From contig JACKMU010000009.1 in assembly GCA_024235215.1 (NCBI GenBank), positions 75,609 to 139,608 on the forward strand: a stretch of DNA of 64,000 bases, written 5' to 3'. This document shows, piece by piece, positions 45,696-55,817 of the stretch. The translations under genes were made by a program, and so were the position numbers. Numbering within the stretch: position 1 is the first letter of the stretch; each line of letters starts with the position of its first letter. The notes under the pieces are model-generated. The model did not search any database, was not told the origin of the DNA, and saw only the letters and a program-made list of their open reading frames with translations. The stretch is from Chromatiaceae bacterium (GTDB lineage: Bacteria; Pseudomonadota; Gammaproteobacteria; Chromatiales; Chromatiaceae).

Positions 45696-46021
45696 TGATC
45701 GTTTGAACCGGAGAAAAAGAGCGCTACCGTAGGTCTGGATTCAAGCCGGTATTTTATGTGAATTGCTGCAACGAAGGGTTAGCTGCAAATTAACAAGGCG
45801 TCCACCCGTTCGGCTGCAGAGGGCGGGGTCTGGCATACCTTGACGCACCGTACCTTCACCCCCGAGTGAATTTCCCCCCCTCAAGTCAAACCGCATTCAA
45901 GTCCAGTGAAAGGGTGCCGATAGTTCCGGACATGACCCGTCTGCGGCAATCTGTAGGCTGGTTTGCGCCAACTATAAGAACTGATTTGCAACACATAGGC
46001 GAATTAATGGGGAGGCTCCTT

Positions 46022-48286
46022 GTGCTAAGTCGACTTAAAATTTCAACCCGTTTTACGGTTACGGTGGGGATTGCGGTTGCTCTGCAAGTGATCGTACTGG
46101 TGCTCGTGGCCCTCTCATTTATCAGCAAGGGTCTGACTGCTTCTGAGGAGAGAGAGCTGGAGTCCGCTTACGGCTCCGTGATGACCGCAATCCAACAGCA
46201 GGGGCAGATGGCCGTTGCGATGAGTGGATTGGTTGCCGAGCTACCTGCTGTTCAAGCTGCAGTGGCTGCTGATGATCGCGCTGCGTTGATGGAGCTGTTT
46301 GCACCCGGTTTCGACAGTTTGAAATCGGCGTATGGCGTCCGTCAGTTTCAATTTCACCGGCCACCGGCAACATCCCTGCTGCGCGTACACAAGCTGGAAA
46401 AATACGGTGACGACCTCTCCTCTTTCCGGCAGACCGTTGTGGAAACGAACCGCTCGCATAAACCGATCATGGGGGTGGAAGTCGGAGTAGCCGGATTGGG
46501 CATCCGCGGTATCGCACCGATAGCGTACCACGGCAACCATGTTGGATCGGTAGAATTTGGCATGTCTTTCGGACAGCAGTTTTTCGATGAATACACACAG
46601 ATGCAAGGCATCAAGCTGGGTCTCTACCTGCTGCAGGAGGGTGAACTGCAGGTATTCGGCAGCACCATCGGGAAGTCGCCCCTATTAGCACGCGACCGTT
46701 TGATCGCCACGGTGCAGGAGGGTGCGCTGTTCGAGGAGAGCCGTCTGGGCGATACTCCGGTTGCGGTATATGCCCGGCAGGTGATGGACTATTCCGGTAA
46801 GCCTATCGGTGTGCTCGAACTGGTCAAGAATCGCAGCTTTTTCGTCAATGAGATCGCCTCGCTCCAAACATCCATGGCCATGGCCGGTCTGGTGACGCTG
46901 TTGGTGATCGGTTGGCTCGTCTGGCTGATCAGCCGGAGCGTCGTGCGGCCGTTGCTGTCGACTGTTACAACGGTGGATGAAATTTCAGCGGGCAGCGCCG
47001 CTTTAGGTGCGCGCATTCCCGTCCACGGTAGCGACGAGGTGGCGCAACTTGCTCAAGGTTTCAACCGATTCGTAGACAAGATAGAGAAGGTCGTGCAACA
47101 AGTCAGTCAATCTTTGGGAGAGCTGAGCGGTATGGCGAATCAGCTCTCCAAAGGGGCGACCCGTACGCGGCATCGAATGGAGGCGCAGCGGGCAGAAACG
47201 TCGCAAGTCGCAACCGCGATGACCGAGATGTCCAGCACCGTCCAGGAGGTCGCCAGCAATACTGAGGAAGCGGCGAGGTCCGCCAGAGAGGCTGGCAGAC
47301 AGGCGAGAAAAGGCAAGGACATCGTCAGCAATAGCGTGCAAGCGATCGGCAAGCTGTCTGAGGAGGTCAACTCGGTCGATGCGGTCGTCAAGCGGGTCAG
47401 CGCCGACACGGACAAAATCAGTACGGTGCTCGACGTCATTCGCGGCATTGCCGAACAAACCAATCTGCTCGCCTTGAATGCAGCCATCGAAGCGGCTCGC
47501 GCCGGTGAACAGGGGCGTGGATTTGCCGTGGTCGCCGACGAAGTGCGCACCCTCGCGCAGCGGACGCAAAAGTCCACTCAGGAGATTCAAACAACCATCG
47601 AACGTCTGCAGCGTGGGGTTGGCGAGGCGGTGGCAACGACCCAGGGCAGCCTGCTCCGGACTTCCGAAAGCGTGGACCATGTGCACCGGGCAGGTCAGGC
47701 GCTCGATGCCATCGTCCTGGTGGTCGACTCGATCAGCCAGATGAACACCCAGGTCGCCACCGCATCTCAGGAGCAGAGTGTCGTGGTGGATGAAATCAAT
47801 CGCAACATCACTCAGATTGGATCGTTGTCGGAGCAGACATCGCTCGGCGCAACCGAAACGGCGCAAATCAGCGATCGATTGGTGACGATCATGGATACCT
47901 TGATCACAGACGTCAACGCACTTGGTGCAACTGCCGGAACCGCGTCGTCGGTACTGGCGCGCGCCAAAGCCGCACACATCTCCTGGAACGCGAAGGTCCG
48001 CGCCCACTTGGACGGCATGCGCAACACGTTCTCGTCAGAGTTGGTATCGGACCATGACTGCGCTTTTGGCAAATGGTACTTCTCTTCGGGCGAGAAAGAT
48101 TTCGGTGGATTGCCACAGTTTCAGGCGCTGCGGGATCCACATCGACAGCTACACGAAGTGGTCAAGCTGGTCGTCGATTTGAAAAGCAGGGGTGAAAGAG
48201 AACGTGCCGAAGAAGCGTATGAGAAACTGGAGGCACTGTCACAGCGCATCGTAGCGCTTATCGAAGATCTCGAACACCAGGTTTGA
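46022..48286 (+). CDS. Methyl-accepting chemotaxis protein with CZB domain
   Basis: A 754-residue chemoreceptor. Membrane helix near 10-33, a periplasmic sCache-like sensor (about 36-295), second helix (MAGLVTLLVIGWLVWLI), HAMP, and the signalling domain with the kinase-contact tip EQTNLLALNAAIEAARAGE. The C-terminus is a chemoreceptor zinc-binding (CZB) domain: HISWNAKVRAHL, DHDCAFGKWYFS and PHRQLHE supply the His3Cys zinc site. CZB receptors sense zinc or HOCl-type oxidants. The start chosen is a GTG at 46022 with GGGGAGG upstream; open frame continues 5' to 45866 without one. Confidence 0.92.
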   Translation: MLSRLKISTRFTVTVGIAVALQVIVLVLVALSFISKGLTASEERELESAYGSVMTAIQQQGQMAVAMSGLVAELPAVQAAVAADDRAALMELFAPGFDSLKSAYGVRQFQFHRPPATSLLRVHKLEKYGDDLSSFRQTVVETNRSHKPIMGVEVGVAGLGIRGIAPIAYHGNHVGSVEFGMSFGQQFFDEYTQMQGIKLGLYLLQEGELQVFGSTIGKSPLLARDRLIATVQEGALFEESRLGDTPVAVYARQVMDYSGKPIGVLELVKNRSFFVNEIASLQTSMAMAGLVTLLVIGWLVWLISRSVVRPLLSTVTTVDEISAGSAALGARIPVHGSDEVAQLAQGFNRFVDKIEKVVQQVSQSLGELSGMANQLSKGATRTRHRMEAQRAETSQVATAMTEMSSTVQEVASNTEEAARSAREAGRQARKGKDIVSNSVQAIGKLSEEVNSVDAVVKRVSADTDKISTVLDVIRGIAEQTNLLALNAAIEAARAGEQGRGFAVVADEVRTLAQRTQKSTQEIQTTIERLQRGVGEAVATTQGSLLRTSESVDHVHRAGQALDAIVLVVDSISQMNTQVATASQEQSVVVDEINRNITQIGSLSEQTSLGATETAQISDRLVTIMDTLITDVNALGATAGTASSVLARAKAAHISWNAKVRAHLDGMRNTFSSELVSDHDCAFGKWYFSSGEKDFGGLPQFQALRDPHRQLHEVVKLVVDLKSRGERERAEEAYEKLEALSQRIVALIEDLEHQV

Positions 48287-48438
48287 AAATCCAGCCATCC
48301 CATGCCCACGCGGCGCAATGAGCGACCGGCAGGCGGAGCAACCGTTGTCTGAACGGCAAAGTCCGCCTGCGCCCATTCGGTGGTTGCCGGGCGACTGGGG
48401 TGCCCGGCACATCGCTGCAGTGAATGCTGGCGAATGCG

Positions 48439-51135
48439 CTACTCAACCCGGCCCAGCTTTTTGAACCAGCGGTCGAACAGCTTCAGATGCAGCAGTGCAA
48501 ACAGCGCGATCGCGGGACTGGAGATCAGACTCACCGCCAGTCTGCGCAGCGTATCCCGATAGTTCAGCAGTGCCAGCGCACGCCGCCCGCGGCGTGCACC
48601 CAGCAACGCTGTCGCCGCATAGGAAAAGAGCAGACCGGCAACGGTCAGCATGATCCCGTTCAGTGTGATCTTCTCTCCGATCCATGCGAACAGCCCCTGC
48701 AGCGGCCGGTAAGCGGGGTAGCTCCACCAGAGTAGCAGCAGCGCCAGTAGCAATGCTGCGATGACGGTCCACCGGATCACCCGCAGCAGTGGGTGCAGTT
48801 TCCAGACCTTCATAAACAATCCGGAAGCGACGCTGAGTTGTTGCATCAGTTGCCGGTAAAGCCTGGGATCCTCGCCGGTCATCCCCGCTTCGACCTGCAG
48901 AAAAGCCCACTGCGGCGTCTTCCAACCCATTGGCTGTGATCTGTCCAGCGCGATCCCCTGCAGGGATTCGACCGATCTCTCCATGGTGCGATAGCCGCTG
49001 GTCATCAGCGCGTACGCCTCCAGGTCGGTGAACGAATCGAGATCGGTACGTATACCGGCTACCAGGCGCTGTACCTCTTTGCGTAGCCCATAGGGAGTCT
49101 TGGGGTCTTTGGTGGTGGCGCCGGCAGCTTGCCGCTCTTTGCAGTCGACCCAGTCGAGCGTCTCACCGTCGAGCCCCTGCTGCAGGTGGATATAGACGTA
49201 ATCACGCAGGAGTGAAGAGCGCTTACGCGCCTTGATATCCTCGTACTGGGATCCGCGTACGCGCTGCATCAGTGCGCTGTTGGTGCGCAGCAGCGGCTTG
49301 AGCACACCACCACCGGGATCCGCTGCGGTGTGCAACTGGCCCGATGCATCGCTGACCAGCAACAGCGTGCACTCCTGCTCCAGCAGCCCGGCGATCCCCT
49401 GATTGTCGTAAACGCCCCCGTCCACCAGCCGCACCATGGTATCCGGGAAGAGGCCGTCGAGCGCAATCGGCTCGAACAGGCCCGGCACGCAAGAGGAAGC
49501 CCCCACCGCGGTACCCAAGCGCACTTTGCGCAAGCACTCCGGAGCCTCAGTGTAGTGCAGCCGCCGGTAACGCGCGTTACCGTCGATCTCGGGATTGACC
49601 TGGAGCGGCGACTCACCCATCCAGGTGGCGGTGAACTGCCAGTTGTGACCCGAATTGAGCGAGGTAGCGTTGAGAATCAGCTCGGGAATCTTGCAACGCC
49701 GTTTCCAGTTGTCCCGGCGCGGAATGAAATCCTGCGGCTGCTCTGGGGGATTGACGACACACTCGTCTATCCAGCGCACCTCCCCCTGCTTGTCATCCTC
49801 GACCCGGGAGTAGATCAGCTTTTCGTAGAGCTCCCCCAATCGCGTGGTGCGTGAATAGCTGGAGGACCAGAGCATTTTCAGATTGGGGAAAGGGTTGGCG
49901 AGAATCTGTACGCGGGGATTCTGCTGCACCCCGGCGAGAAAGTCGGCCGCCATCCGCTGTACCAGCGCGACATAGTCGTCGCGTGTGACGCTGCCATCCC
50001 TGCGGCCCTGCGCCTGCACGTCGAACAGGCGACGCAATTCCAGATAGTAGTGGGCGCCGATGATCGAACCACCGGAGACGCAGGAGATCACCTCGACATG
50101 GCGCAGCAGATCCAGCTCCGCCAGCTTGGCCAGCACCCCGATGTGGTAGAGTGAGGCACGAAAACCGCCGCCGGAGAGGGCCAGCCCGACCTTGCCCTGA
50201 AACAGCGTACGCAGCGCCGCCGCCTCCTCCCCGAGAAATTCGAGCAGGGCCTGCCAGGCCTCGCTCTGTTCCAACTCCGTGCCGGTCAGACTCAGACCGG
50301 TCTGAATCCTGACCAGCTGCACCAGCTGTCTGGCGGTGGTGAGGTACTCCCACTCACTCATGCCGGGCGCCTTGCGCGCCTCGGCCAGCCAGCGTTTTGC
50401 TTCAGCATACCGGCCCAGTCCGAAGTATGCCTCGGCCAGCGTCACCAACGGCCAGTAGTCCTCCTTCCGGTACACTGCGTCCTCTGCATAGCGGGAGGAG
50501 AGCCTGGTCAGCACCTCCTCACGGATCGTGCGTGCGGAATTGCGCTGTAGGTCGGCGGTCAGTGATGCCACCCCCAGTTCATCCGCCTGCTGCTGATCGA
50601 ATCCGGCGAGCTGATCGAGCAGAAAGGCGGCATTGATCGCCGGGTAGTAGCCATCTTCTGCATTCGACCTCTCCACCGCAGAGAGTGTCGCACCCGCCGC
50701 TACCCGCGCCAGCGCCGCCTGCCAGGCCTCATAGCCAGCACGGTAACAGGCGGTCGCCTGGGTCAGATGGCTGACAGCACCGTCAACTTCCCATTTACGC
50801 CGATGAATGGCTCCTGCCAGTCCGAGCGTCTCGCAATCCGGGATTACGCTCAAGCGAAACGCTTCTTCCAAAATCTCCAGCGCCTGGTCGAGCGCAAGAT
50901 CGCGATTGAGATGCGGATCCTTATAGGTCGCCAATGCGCGTTTTCTGACTACCCTGAGACGCTCTTCAGGCTTGGCGATACTCTGCTCAGCAAGACGCTC
51001 CAACAGCCTTCGGGCCAGCGCGAATTCGTTCTGAGAGATCAACGCCTCGGCCAGCGGCAACAGCGTGTCGAAGTCACCCCGCCCTTGCTCCAGCATGCTC
51101 ATGGCCTGTGTAATCAGCTCCGCTTTACTTCCCAT
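48439..51135 (-). CDS. TRAFs-binding/TPR-patatin-like phospholipase, membrane-anchored
   Basis: An 898-residue protein. Residues 1-280 are helical TPR-like repeats resembling the TRAFs-binding (DUF4071) module: GLAGAIHRRKWEVDGAV, CYRAGYEAW, DGYYPAINAAFLLDQL. The patatin domain (320-600) has the oxyanion loop SGGGFRAS, the nucleophile region CVSGGSIIGAH and the catalytic Asp in VDGGVYDNQG. The C-terminal 115 residues hold about three membrane helices. It probably hydrolyses membrane phospholipids when triggered by its sensor half; patatin effectors with such domains are known from conflict systems. Stands alone. A relic of its last codons lies at 45655. Confidence 0.85.
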   Translation of the reverse strand: MGSKAELITQAMSMLEQGRGDFDTLLPLAEALISQNEFALARRLLERLAEQSIAKPEERLRVVRKRALATYKDPHLNRDLALDQALEILEEAFRLSVIPDCETLGLAGAIHRRKWEVDGAVSHLTQATACYRAGYEAWQAALARVAAGATLSAVERSNAEDGYYPAINAAFLLDQLAGFDQQQADELGVASLTADLQRNSARTIREEVLTRLSSRYAEDAVYRKEDYWPLVTLAEAYFGLGRYAEAKRWLAEARKAPGMSEWEYLTTARQLVQLVRIQTGLSLTGTELEQSEAWQALLEFLGEEAAALRTLFQGKVGLALSGGGFRASLYHIGVLAKLAELDLLRHVEVISCVSGGSIIGAHYYLELRRLFDVQAQGRRDGSVTRDDYVALVQRMAADFLAGVQQNPRVQILANPFPNLKMLWSSSYSRTTRLGELYEKLIYSRVEDDKQGEVRWIDECVVNPPEQPQDFIPRRDNWKRRCKIPELILNATSLNSGHNWQFTATWMGESPLQVNPEIDGNARYRRLHYTEAPECLRKVRLGTAVGASSCVPGLFEPIALDGLFPDTMVRLVDGGVYDNQGIAGLLEQECTLLLVSDASGQLHTAADPGGGVLKPLLRTNSALMQRVRGSQYEDIKARKRSSLLRDYVYIHLQQGLDGETLDWVDCKERQAAGATTKDPKTPYGLRKEVQRLVAGIRTDLDSFTDLEAYALMTSGYRTMERSVESLQGIALDRSQPMGWKTPQWAFLQVEAGMTGEDPRLYRQLMQQLSVASGLFMKVWKLHPLLRVIRWTVIAALLLALLLLWWSYPAYRPLQGLFAWIGEKITLNGIMLTVAGLLFSYAATALLGARRGRRALALLNYRDTLRRLAVSLISSPAIALFALLHLKLFDRWFKKLGRVE

Positions 51136-51321
51136 CCTTTACCCCCTCTTCTCTTTGATCCGCACATTACAGATACCGGCTCAGACAATGGTAACAGCCG
51201 GTTGGCCGAATCATTCTCGGTCGTGGAAACCTCTCTCCTCTGCGCCAATTGTAGTCGTGCACTATAGTTATCGACAGGCCAGGTCGGTGAACAAAATTAT
51301 ACTGCCGAGAACAGTCCAGAG

Positions 51322-51870
51322 ATGCGCCATAAGAAATCAACCACCACTTTCCCGCTTACCAGCCTGCTGATGCTGACGCTTCAGGCTTGCACCACCACGC
51401 CACCGTTACCGGATGAGACGTTACCGCTCAACTACCTGCAGGTTTCCGAAGGCCTGGTCACCTCCGGCCAGCCCAGTGCGCAACAGATTGCGGCGCTGAG
51501 TGTCCGGCAATACCGCCTGGTGATCGATCTCGCTCCGAGCGATAATCCGCTGACGTCGCACGAAGCCTATCTGCTGGGGCAAAAGGGAATCGCCTACGCC
51601 GCGATTCCGGTTTCGTCCGACCAGCCCAGTTATCGGGATTTTCGGCTGTTCAGCAAACTGCTCGAAGCGGTGGGAAAAGCACCTGTCTGGGTACACTGCC
51701 GCGCCAATAACAGAGCGTCGATGTTCACCTTCCTCTACCGCGTCATCCACGAAGGGGCGGACCCGGACAGCGCCTACGAGTCGGTGACATTGCTCTGGGT
51801 ACCGACTCCCCATTGGGTCAGTTTCGCGCGTGAAACGCTGGCGCAGCACCATATCAGCTATGCATTCTGA
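51322..51870 (+). CDS. Tyrosine-phosphatase-like lipoprotein (DUF442-like)
   Basis: A 182-residue putative lipoprotein with lipobox LQAC near residue 18. The body resembles the PTP-like/DUF442 fold: LNYLQVSEGLVTSGQPSAQQ, LVIDLAPSDN, and the catalytic loop VHCRANNRASMFTFLYR, a HCxxxxR loop as in this subgroup. Substrate unknown. It lies divergent from the patatin gene and convergent with the sirtuin gene. Confidence 0.75.
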   Translation: MRHKKSTTTFPLTSLLMLTLQACTTTPPLPDETLPLNYLQVSEGLVTSGQPSAQQIAALSVRQYRLVIDLAPSDNPLTSHEAYLLGQKGIAYAAIPVSSDQPSYRDFRLFSKLLEAVGKAPVWVHCRANNRASMFTFLYRVIHEGADPDSAYESVTLLWVPTPHWVSFARETLAQHHISYAF

Positions 51871-51907
51871 ACGACCGGTGTTTACCTGCTAGCGACGGCC
51901 GCACAGC

Positions 51908-52750
51908 TCAGACAATCCTGTTGAGCGCATCGAGCGCGCGCAAGGGCAGACTCACCGAACCGGCCAATGTGCACTGCGGTTCGCCAGGATTAATCCGGAT
52001 CAAAGGCGCGGGGAGACGGCGCGAGATCTCCTCGGAGAGGTGGCGTATCGATGGCACCGCGGTGCCGGCACCGATCTCAAGGATCACCACTCCGCGTGCT
52101 TCCGCGGAGATTCCGGCCAGCCAGTCGTTGAAGCGGCTGCGCTGCAGTTCGCTGCGGTCCGCCACCCAATTCCAGTCAGAGAAGAGCAGAATATTCGGCC
52201 GCGCCAGTGCGCCGCACCGGGGGCACATGGGCAGAGCCCCGGCAGCGCTGAAGCGCTCCTGCTCGATCTCTATGACCACCCCCGTTGCCGGCCAGATAGC
52301 ATTGCCACAGGGAGCACAGCACTGCAGATGATGAATGCTGCCATGGATTTCATAGACCCGCGACTCCTGAAATCCCGCCTTCTGAAACGCACCATCGACA
52401 TTACTGGTGACCACGAATCCAGCGTCAGACTTGGCCGCCAGCAGCTGCAGCAGTTTGTTGTAACCCAAGTGCGGTTCGGTGCTGCGATAACTCTCCAGTC
52501 GATGTCCATAGAAAGCCCAGGCCATACCGGGATCACGCTCGAAACTACTCGGGTTTGCCAACTGTTCAAACCGCAGACCGGTCTGCGCCAGTTTGGGATA
52601 GGCACGCCACAACCCTTCCGGACCACGAAAATCGGGCAGGCCGGAGTCCACCGACATGCCTGCACCAGCAGTGAGCAGCAGCGTATCCGCCTGCGCCAGC
52701 AGTTGGGTTGCATGGTCGAGTGCTTCGCTCAGCTGGTGGTAACTCTTCAT
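51908..52750 (-). CDS. SIR2-family NAD-dependent protein deacylase
   Basis: A 280-residue sirtuin. NAD-binding motifs GAGMSVDSGLPDFRGPEG, the variant TSNVDGAFQKAGF in place of TQNIDGLH, the catalytic His in YEIHGSIHHLQC, and two zinc CxxC pairs (CAPC, CPRC). Removes acyl groups from lysine using NAD. The frame is open to 52792, but the ATG at 52750 (MKSYHQLSEAL) is the usual start. The first codons lie inside a repeat that recurs at 57.6 kb. No defence partner gene adjoins it, so a housekeeping role is the simpler reading. Confidence 0.88.
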   Translation of the reverse strand: MKSYHQLSEALDHATQLLAQADTLLLTAGAGMSVDSGLPDFRGPEGLWRAYPKLAQTGLRFEQLANPSSFERDPGMAWAFYGHRLESYRSTEPHLGYNKLLQLLAAKSDAGFVVTSNVDGAFQKAGFQESRVYEIHGSIHHLQCCAPCGNAIWPATGVVIEIEQERFSAAGALPMCPRCGALARPNILLFSDWNWVADRSELQRSRFNDWLAGISAEARGVVILEIGAGTAVPSIRHLSEEISRRLPAPLIRINPGEPQCTLAGSVSLPLRALDALNRIV

Positions 52751-52860
52751 CGATTGACCGCCTCGATCAAACCTGGTTCCAACAAAGTACACAAAGCGCT
52801 GGGCATGATCCAGTACGGCTCGATCAAAGCGCCACGGTCGAGTTGGTTATTTCGGTTCAA
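52721..52860. repeat. Dispersed repeat R1, copy A (sirtuin leader)
   Basis: This 140-base stretch covers the first 10 codons and upstream region of the sirtuin gene. Copy B lies at 57642-57782 in the same orientation, with about four in five bases identical and no large gaps by eye. Confidence 0.75.
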
Positions 52861-53190
52861 GTAACGATCCTGCCGGGTACGCAATGCAAGGATTGGCGAT
52901 CAAGTCTTGTCTGCGAGTGTGACTGAAGATTTCATTTTTTCCACTTCTGACCGATATCAGAATTCAACTCCTGTAAACCCCTGGATACCCCATGTGTGTT
53001 GATGGATCTTACCGATATAAGGAGCATTTTTGGATTATGGAAGAACGGCTGATATTACCTGATCCAGTAGTGATTCGGATGGAATTGGACCTGACTAATC
53101 GCTCCCCACAAGCTTACCCAAGCCATTGCTGCTCAACAAGCATGCAGACAACAAACCATTTAGTCGATCGGTTCAGATAAACACAAAGCG
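52861..53190. other. Intergenic region before the membrane GGDEF-EAL gene
   Basis: About 330 bases, AT-richer than the flanking genes, with no convincing gene or RNA. It probably holds the promoter of the following gene. Confidence 0.5.
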
Positions 53191-55584
53191 ATGATGGATG
53201 GCAGCAGCTTCACAGGACTTCTCAACAATACGGCAATCATGCTCGCGTTGGGAGTGATCTATGATACCTTGGGGTTACATGGTATACGTGACAGGCGCAA
53301 GCGACAGCTGATATCAGGCTTGTTGATCGGTACGCTCGGCATTGCGATTATGCTCACTCCGTGGCAGTTGATGCCCGGTGTCTTTTTCGATACCCGCTGG
53401 GTACTCATCAGCCTCAGTGCGCTGTTTTTTGGTTTTACTCCGACGCTCATCGCTGTGATCATGACCGTATCCTTTCGTCTCTATCAGGGCGGTGCGGGGG
53501 CACATATCGGTTCACTGGTCATCATAGTTCCCGCGCTCATTGGTCTTGCGTGGCGTTACGCAAGCAAATATTTCCGTCAACCACTGGATATTGGCAGGCT
53601 CTACCTCTTTGGTGTTGTTATCCAACTCAGCGTATTAGCCTGCTTTCTGTTACTACCCGAGAGCATACGCGATAGAACCATCTCGGCCGTGGGTCCGTCC
53701 ATGATGATTATCTTTCCGGTTGGCACCATGTTGCTGGGTCTGATCCTGCGACGCCAACGGGACCGGCGCAGCGCGGAACGAGCGCTCAAACGCAGCCAGT
53801 TACAACTCGACCGAGAACGAAGTTTGTTACGTGGCCTGATCGATGCACTGCCGGATCTGATATTTTTCAAGGATACGAAAGAAAGGTTCTTGGGCTGCAA
53901 TCAGGCATTCGAACGTTATATCGGCTGCACGGAAAAGGAGTTATTCAACAAAAGTGACAATGAAGTACCTGAATCCATCAACAGGGATTTCCTTGAGCGT
54001 ATCAATCATCAATTGAATGATGGGCAAGACAAACTCCAGTATGAGGAGAAGGTCACCTATCCTGATGGGAGCCAAGTCGTACATCACTGCGTGAAAGTCA
54101 AGTTTTACGGGCAGAACGGGCATCTGTATGGCACCGTCGGAATCAGCCATGACATCACTGAACTCAAAGAGGCGGAAGATAAGATCAGCTCACTTGCCTT
54201 TTACGATCCGCTGACCAGACTTCCCAATCGCCGGTTATTGTTGGACCGTTTGAAAATGATGATCGCCAGATGTCAGCGCAGTAAACTCTACAGTGCCCTG
54301 CTTTTCATCGATCTCGATCATTTCAAGGATATCAACGATACCCGGGGACACTCGACAGGAGATGAACTGTTAAAATCCGTAGCCTCGAGATTGCTCGATC
54401 AGATACGCAAGATAGACACCGCAGCAAGACTGGGTGGTGATGAATTCGTGGTCGTCATCGGTGAAATCAGCAGCGAACAAAGCATCACCGTAAGGATAGC
54501 GGAAGAGATAGCCGAGAAATTGCGTTCTGCGCTAAGCGAACCCTACCTGTTGGAAGCCAAAACCGAGTCTGTGAGCAGGCAACCCAATCTGCATTATTGC
54601 AGTGCCAGCATCGGTATCAGTGTCTTCTCTAATCGATTGGAAGAAGATGAAGTGCTCAGACAAGCCGATATGGCAATGTATCAATCCAAAGCCAGTGGGC
54701 GTAATACCATTCGCTTTTTTGACCCTGAAATGCAGTCAGTCAGAGATGAGTGCATGGCTTTGCAACTCGATTTGCGTAAGGCTTTGGCGAGTGGAGAACT
54801 GGAGCTGTACTATCAGGTTCAAATAGACAACATTGCCGGTGTTAAAGGCGCAGAGGCATTGTTGCGTTGGAATCATCCGACACGCGGTTTGGTATCACCC
54901 GAAAGTTTTATCACAATGGCTGAAGAGACCGGGTTGATCATACCTATCGGTCAATGGGTATTGAAAACCGCATGCGATCAGTTACGGCATTGGCAGACTC
55001 AGCCACAGATGCGGAACATGCAAATTGCCGTCAATGTAAGCGCCCGTCAATTTCGTCAACAGAACTTCGCGGATGAAGTTGAACAAGTCATATTGCATAC
55101 CGGTATCAACCCAGAATGCCTCAAGCTCGAACTCACCGAAAGCCTGGTGCTCGATGACATCGACGGGGCCATCGATAAGATGTTGCAGCTAAACCAACTC
55201 GGTGTCAGTTTCTCGATGGACGACTTCGGCACCGGACATTCATCACTGTCAAATCTAAAACGCCTGCCTCTGGAACAGATCAAGATAGATCGCTCTTTCA
55301 TACGTGATCTGACCACCGATCCGGATGACGCCGTGATAATAAAGGCAATCATCAATCTATCATCCAGTCTCAATCTCAAGGTGCTTGCTGAAGGTGTCGA
55401 AACGGAAGCTCAGTGCCAATTCTTGTACGCAAATGGCTGTAACCAATACCAGGGTTATCTATTCAGTCGCCCCATTCCCGCAAAACAGTTCGAGACATTG
55501 GTCATCTCTGGCGTTGAGTTTTTCAAAGCCTCTGAGGTGGCTGAAGATTCAATCGTTGACACAAAACGTTTACAGACTTCATAG
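53191..55584 (+). CDS. Membrane 5TM-PAS-GGDEF-EAL cyclic di-GMP protein
   Basis: A 797-residue enzyme. The N-terminal 190 residues hold five to six helices resembling a 5TM-5TMR_LYT sensor (LALGVIYDTLGLHGIRDRR, LYQGGAGAHIGSLVIIVPAL). Then PAS (about 205-330: LIDALPDLIFFKDTKERFLG), GGDEF (ARLGGDEFVVVIGE near 415, intact) and EAL (520-770: AEALLRWN, LELTESLV, MDDFGTGHSSLSNLK, IKIDRSFIRD), also intact. It could both make and degrade c-di-GMP. The start may be either of two adjacent ATGs (53191 or 53194). Confidence 0.92.
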   Translation: MMDGSSFTGLLNNTAIMLALGVIYDTLGLHGIRDRRKRQLISGLLIGTLGIAIMLTPWQLMPGVFFDTRWVLISLSALFFGFTPTLIAVIMTVSFRLYQGGAGAHIGSLVIIVPALIGLAWRYASKYFRQPLDIGRLYLFGVVIQLSVLACFLLLPESIRDRTISAVGPSMMIIFPVGTMLLGLILRRQRDRRSAERALKRSQLQLDRERSLLRGLIDALPDLIFFKDTKERFLGCNQAFERYIGCTEKELFNKSDNEVPESINRDFLERINHQLNDGQDKLQYEEKVTYPDGSQVVHHCVKVKFYGQNGHLYGTVGISHDITELKEAEDKISSLAFYDPLTRLPNRRLLLDRLKMMIARCQRSKLYSALLFIDLDHFKDINDTRGHSTGDELLKSVASRLLDQIRKIDTAARLGGDEFVVVIGEISSEQSITVRIAEEIAEKLRSALSEPYLLEAKTESVSRQPNLHYCSASIGISVFSNRLEEDEVLRQADMAMYQSKASGRNTIRFFDPEMQSVRDECMALQLDLRKALASGELELYYQVQIDNIAGVKGAEALLRWNHPTRGLVSPESFITMAEETGLIIPIGQWVLKTACDQLRHWQTQPQMRNMQIAVNVSARQFRQQNFADEVEQVILHTGINPECLKLELTESLVLDDIDGAIDKMLQLNQLGVSFSMDDFGTGHSSLSNLKRLPLEQIKIDRSFIRDLTTDPDDAVIIKAIINLSSSLNLKVLAEGVETEAQCQFLYANGCNQYQGYLFSRPIPAKQFETLVISGVEFFKASEVAEDSIVDTKRLQTS

Positions 55585-55817
55585 TATTTGGGGTCAGAGT
55601 AAAAACCACTGCTTCCTGTCATCACCATCCGGCTGTCCTGCTATTCTTGGTCCATACATGAGCTGTCCCAACGTCCATCCGCTTAGACGTTTCACCCCGT
55701 CACAAAGTCAACAATTCCCCGACGCCAGCCCTTTGTTCACAGCATCCCGTCACTGGTGCAACTCATCCGGTGCAAACTCGCCGGCAAAGTCCAGCGCTGC
55801 CACCTACGCGGTCGCCG

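Noticed and set aside
51908..52750. Sirtuin as part of a defence system with the TIR operon
   Set aside because: It is 6 kb away, on the other strand, standalone and of deacylase size; no defence partner adjoins it.
52040..52864. Long plus-strand open frame across the sirtuin gene
   Set aside because: It is antisense to a well-supported sirtuin and lacks motifs; similarity with 57.6 kb is explained by repeat R1.
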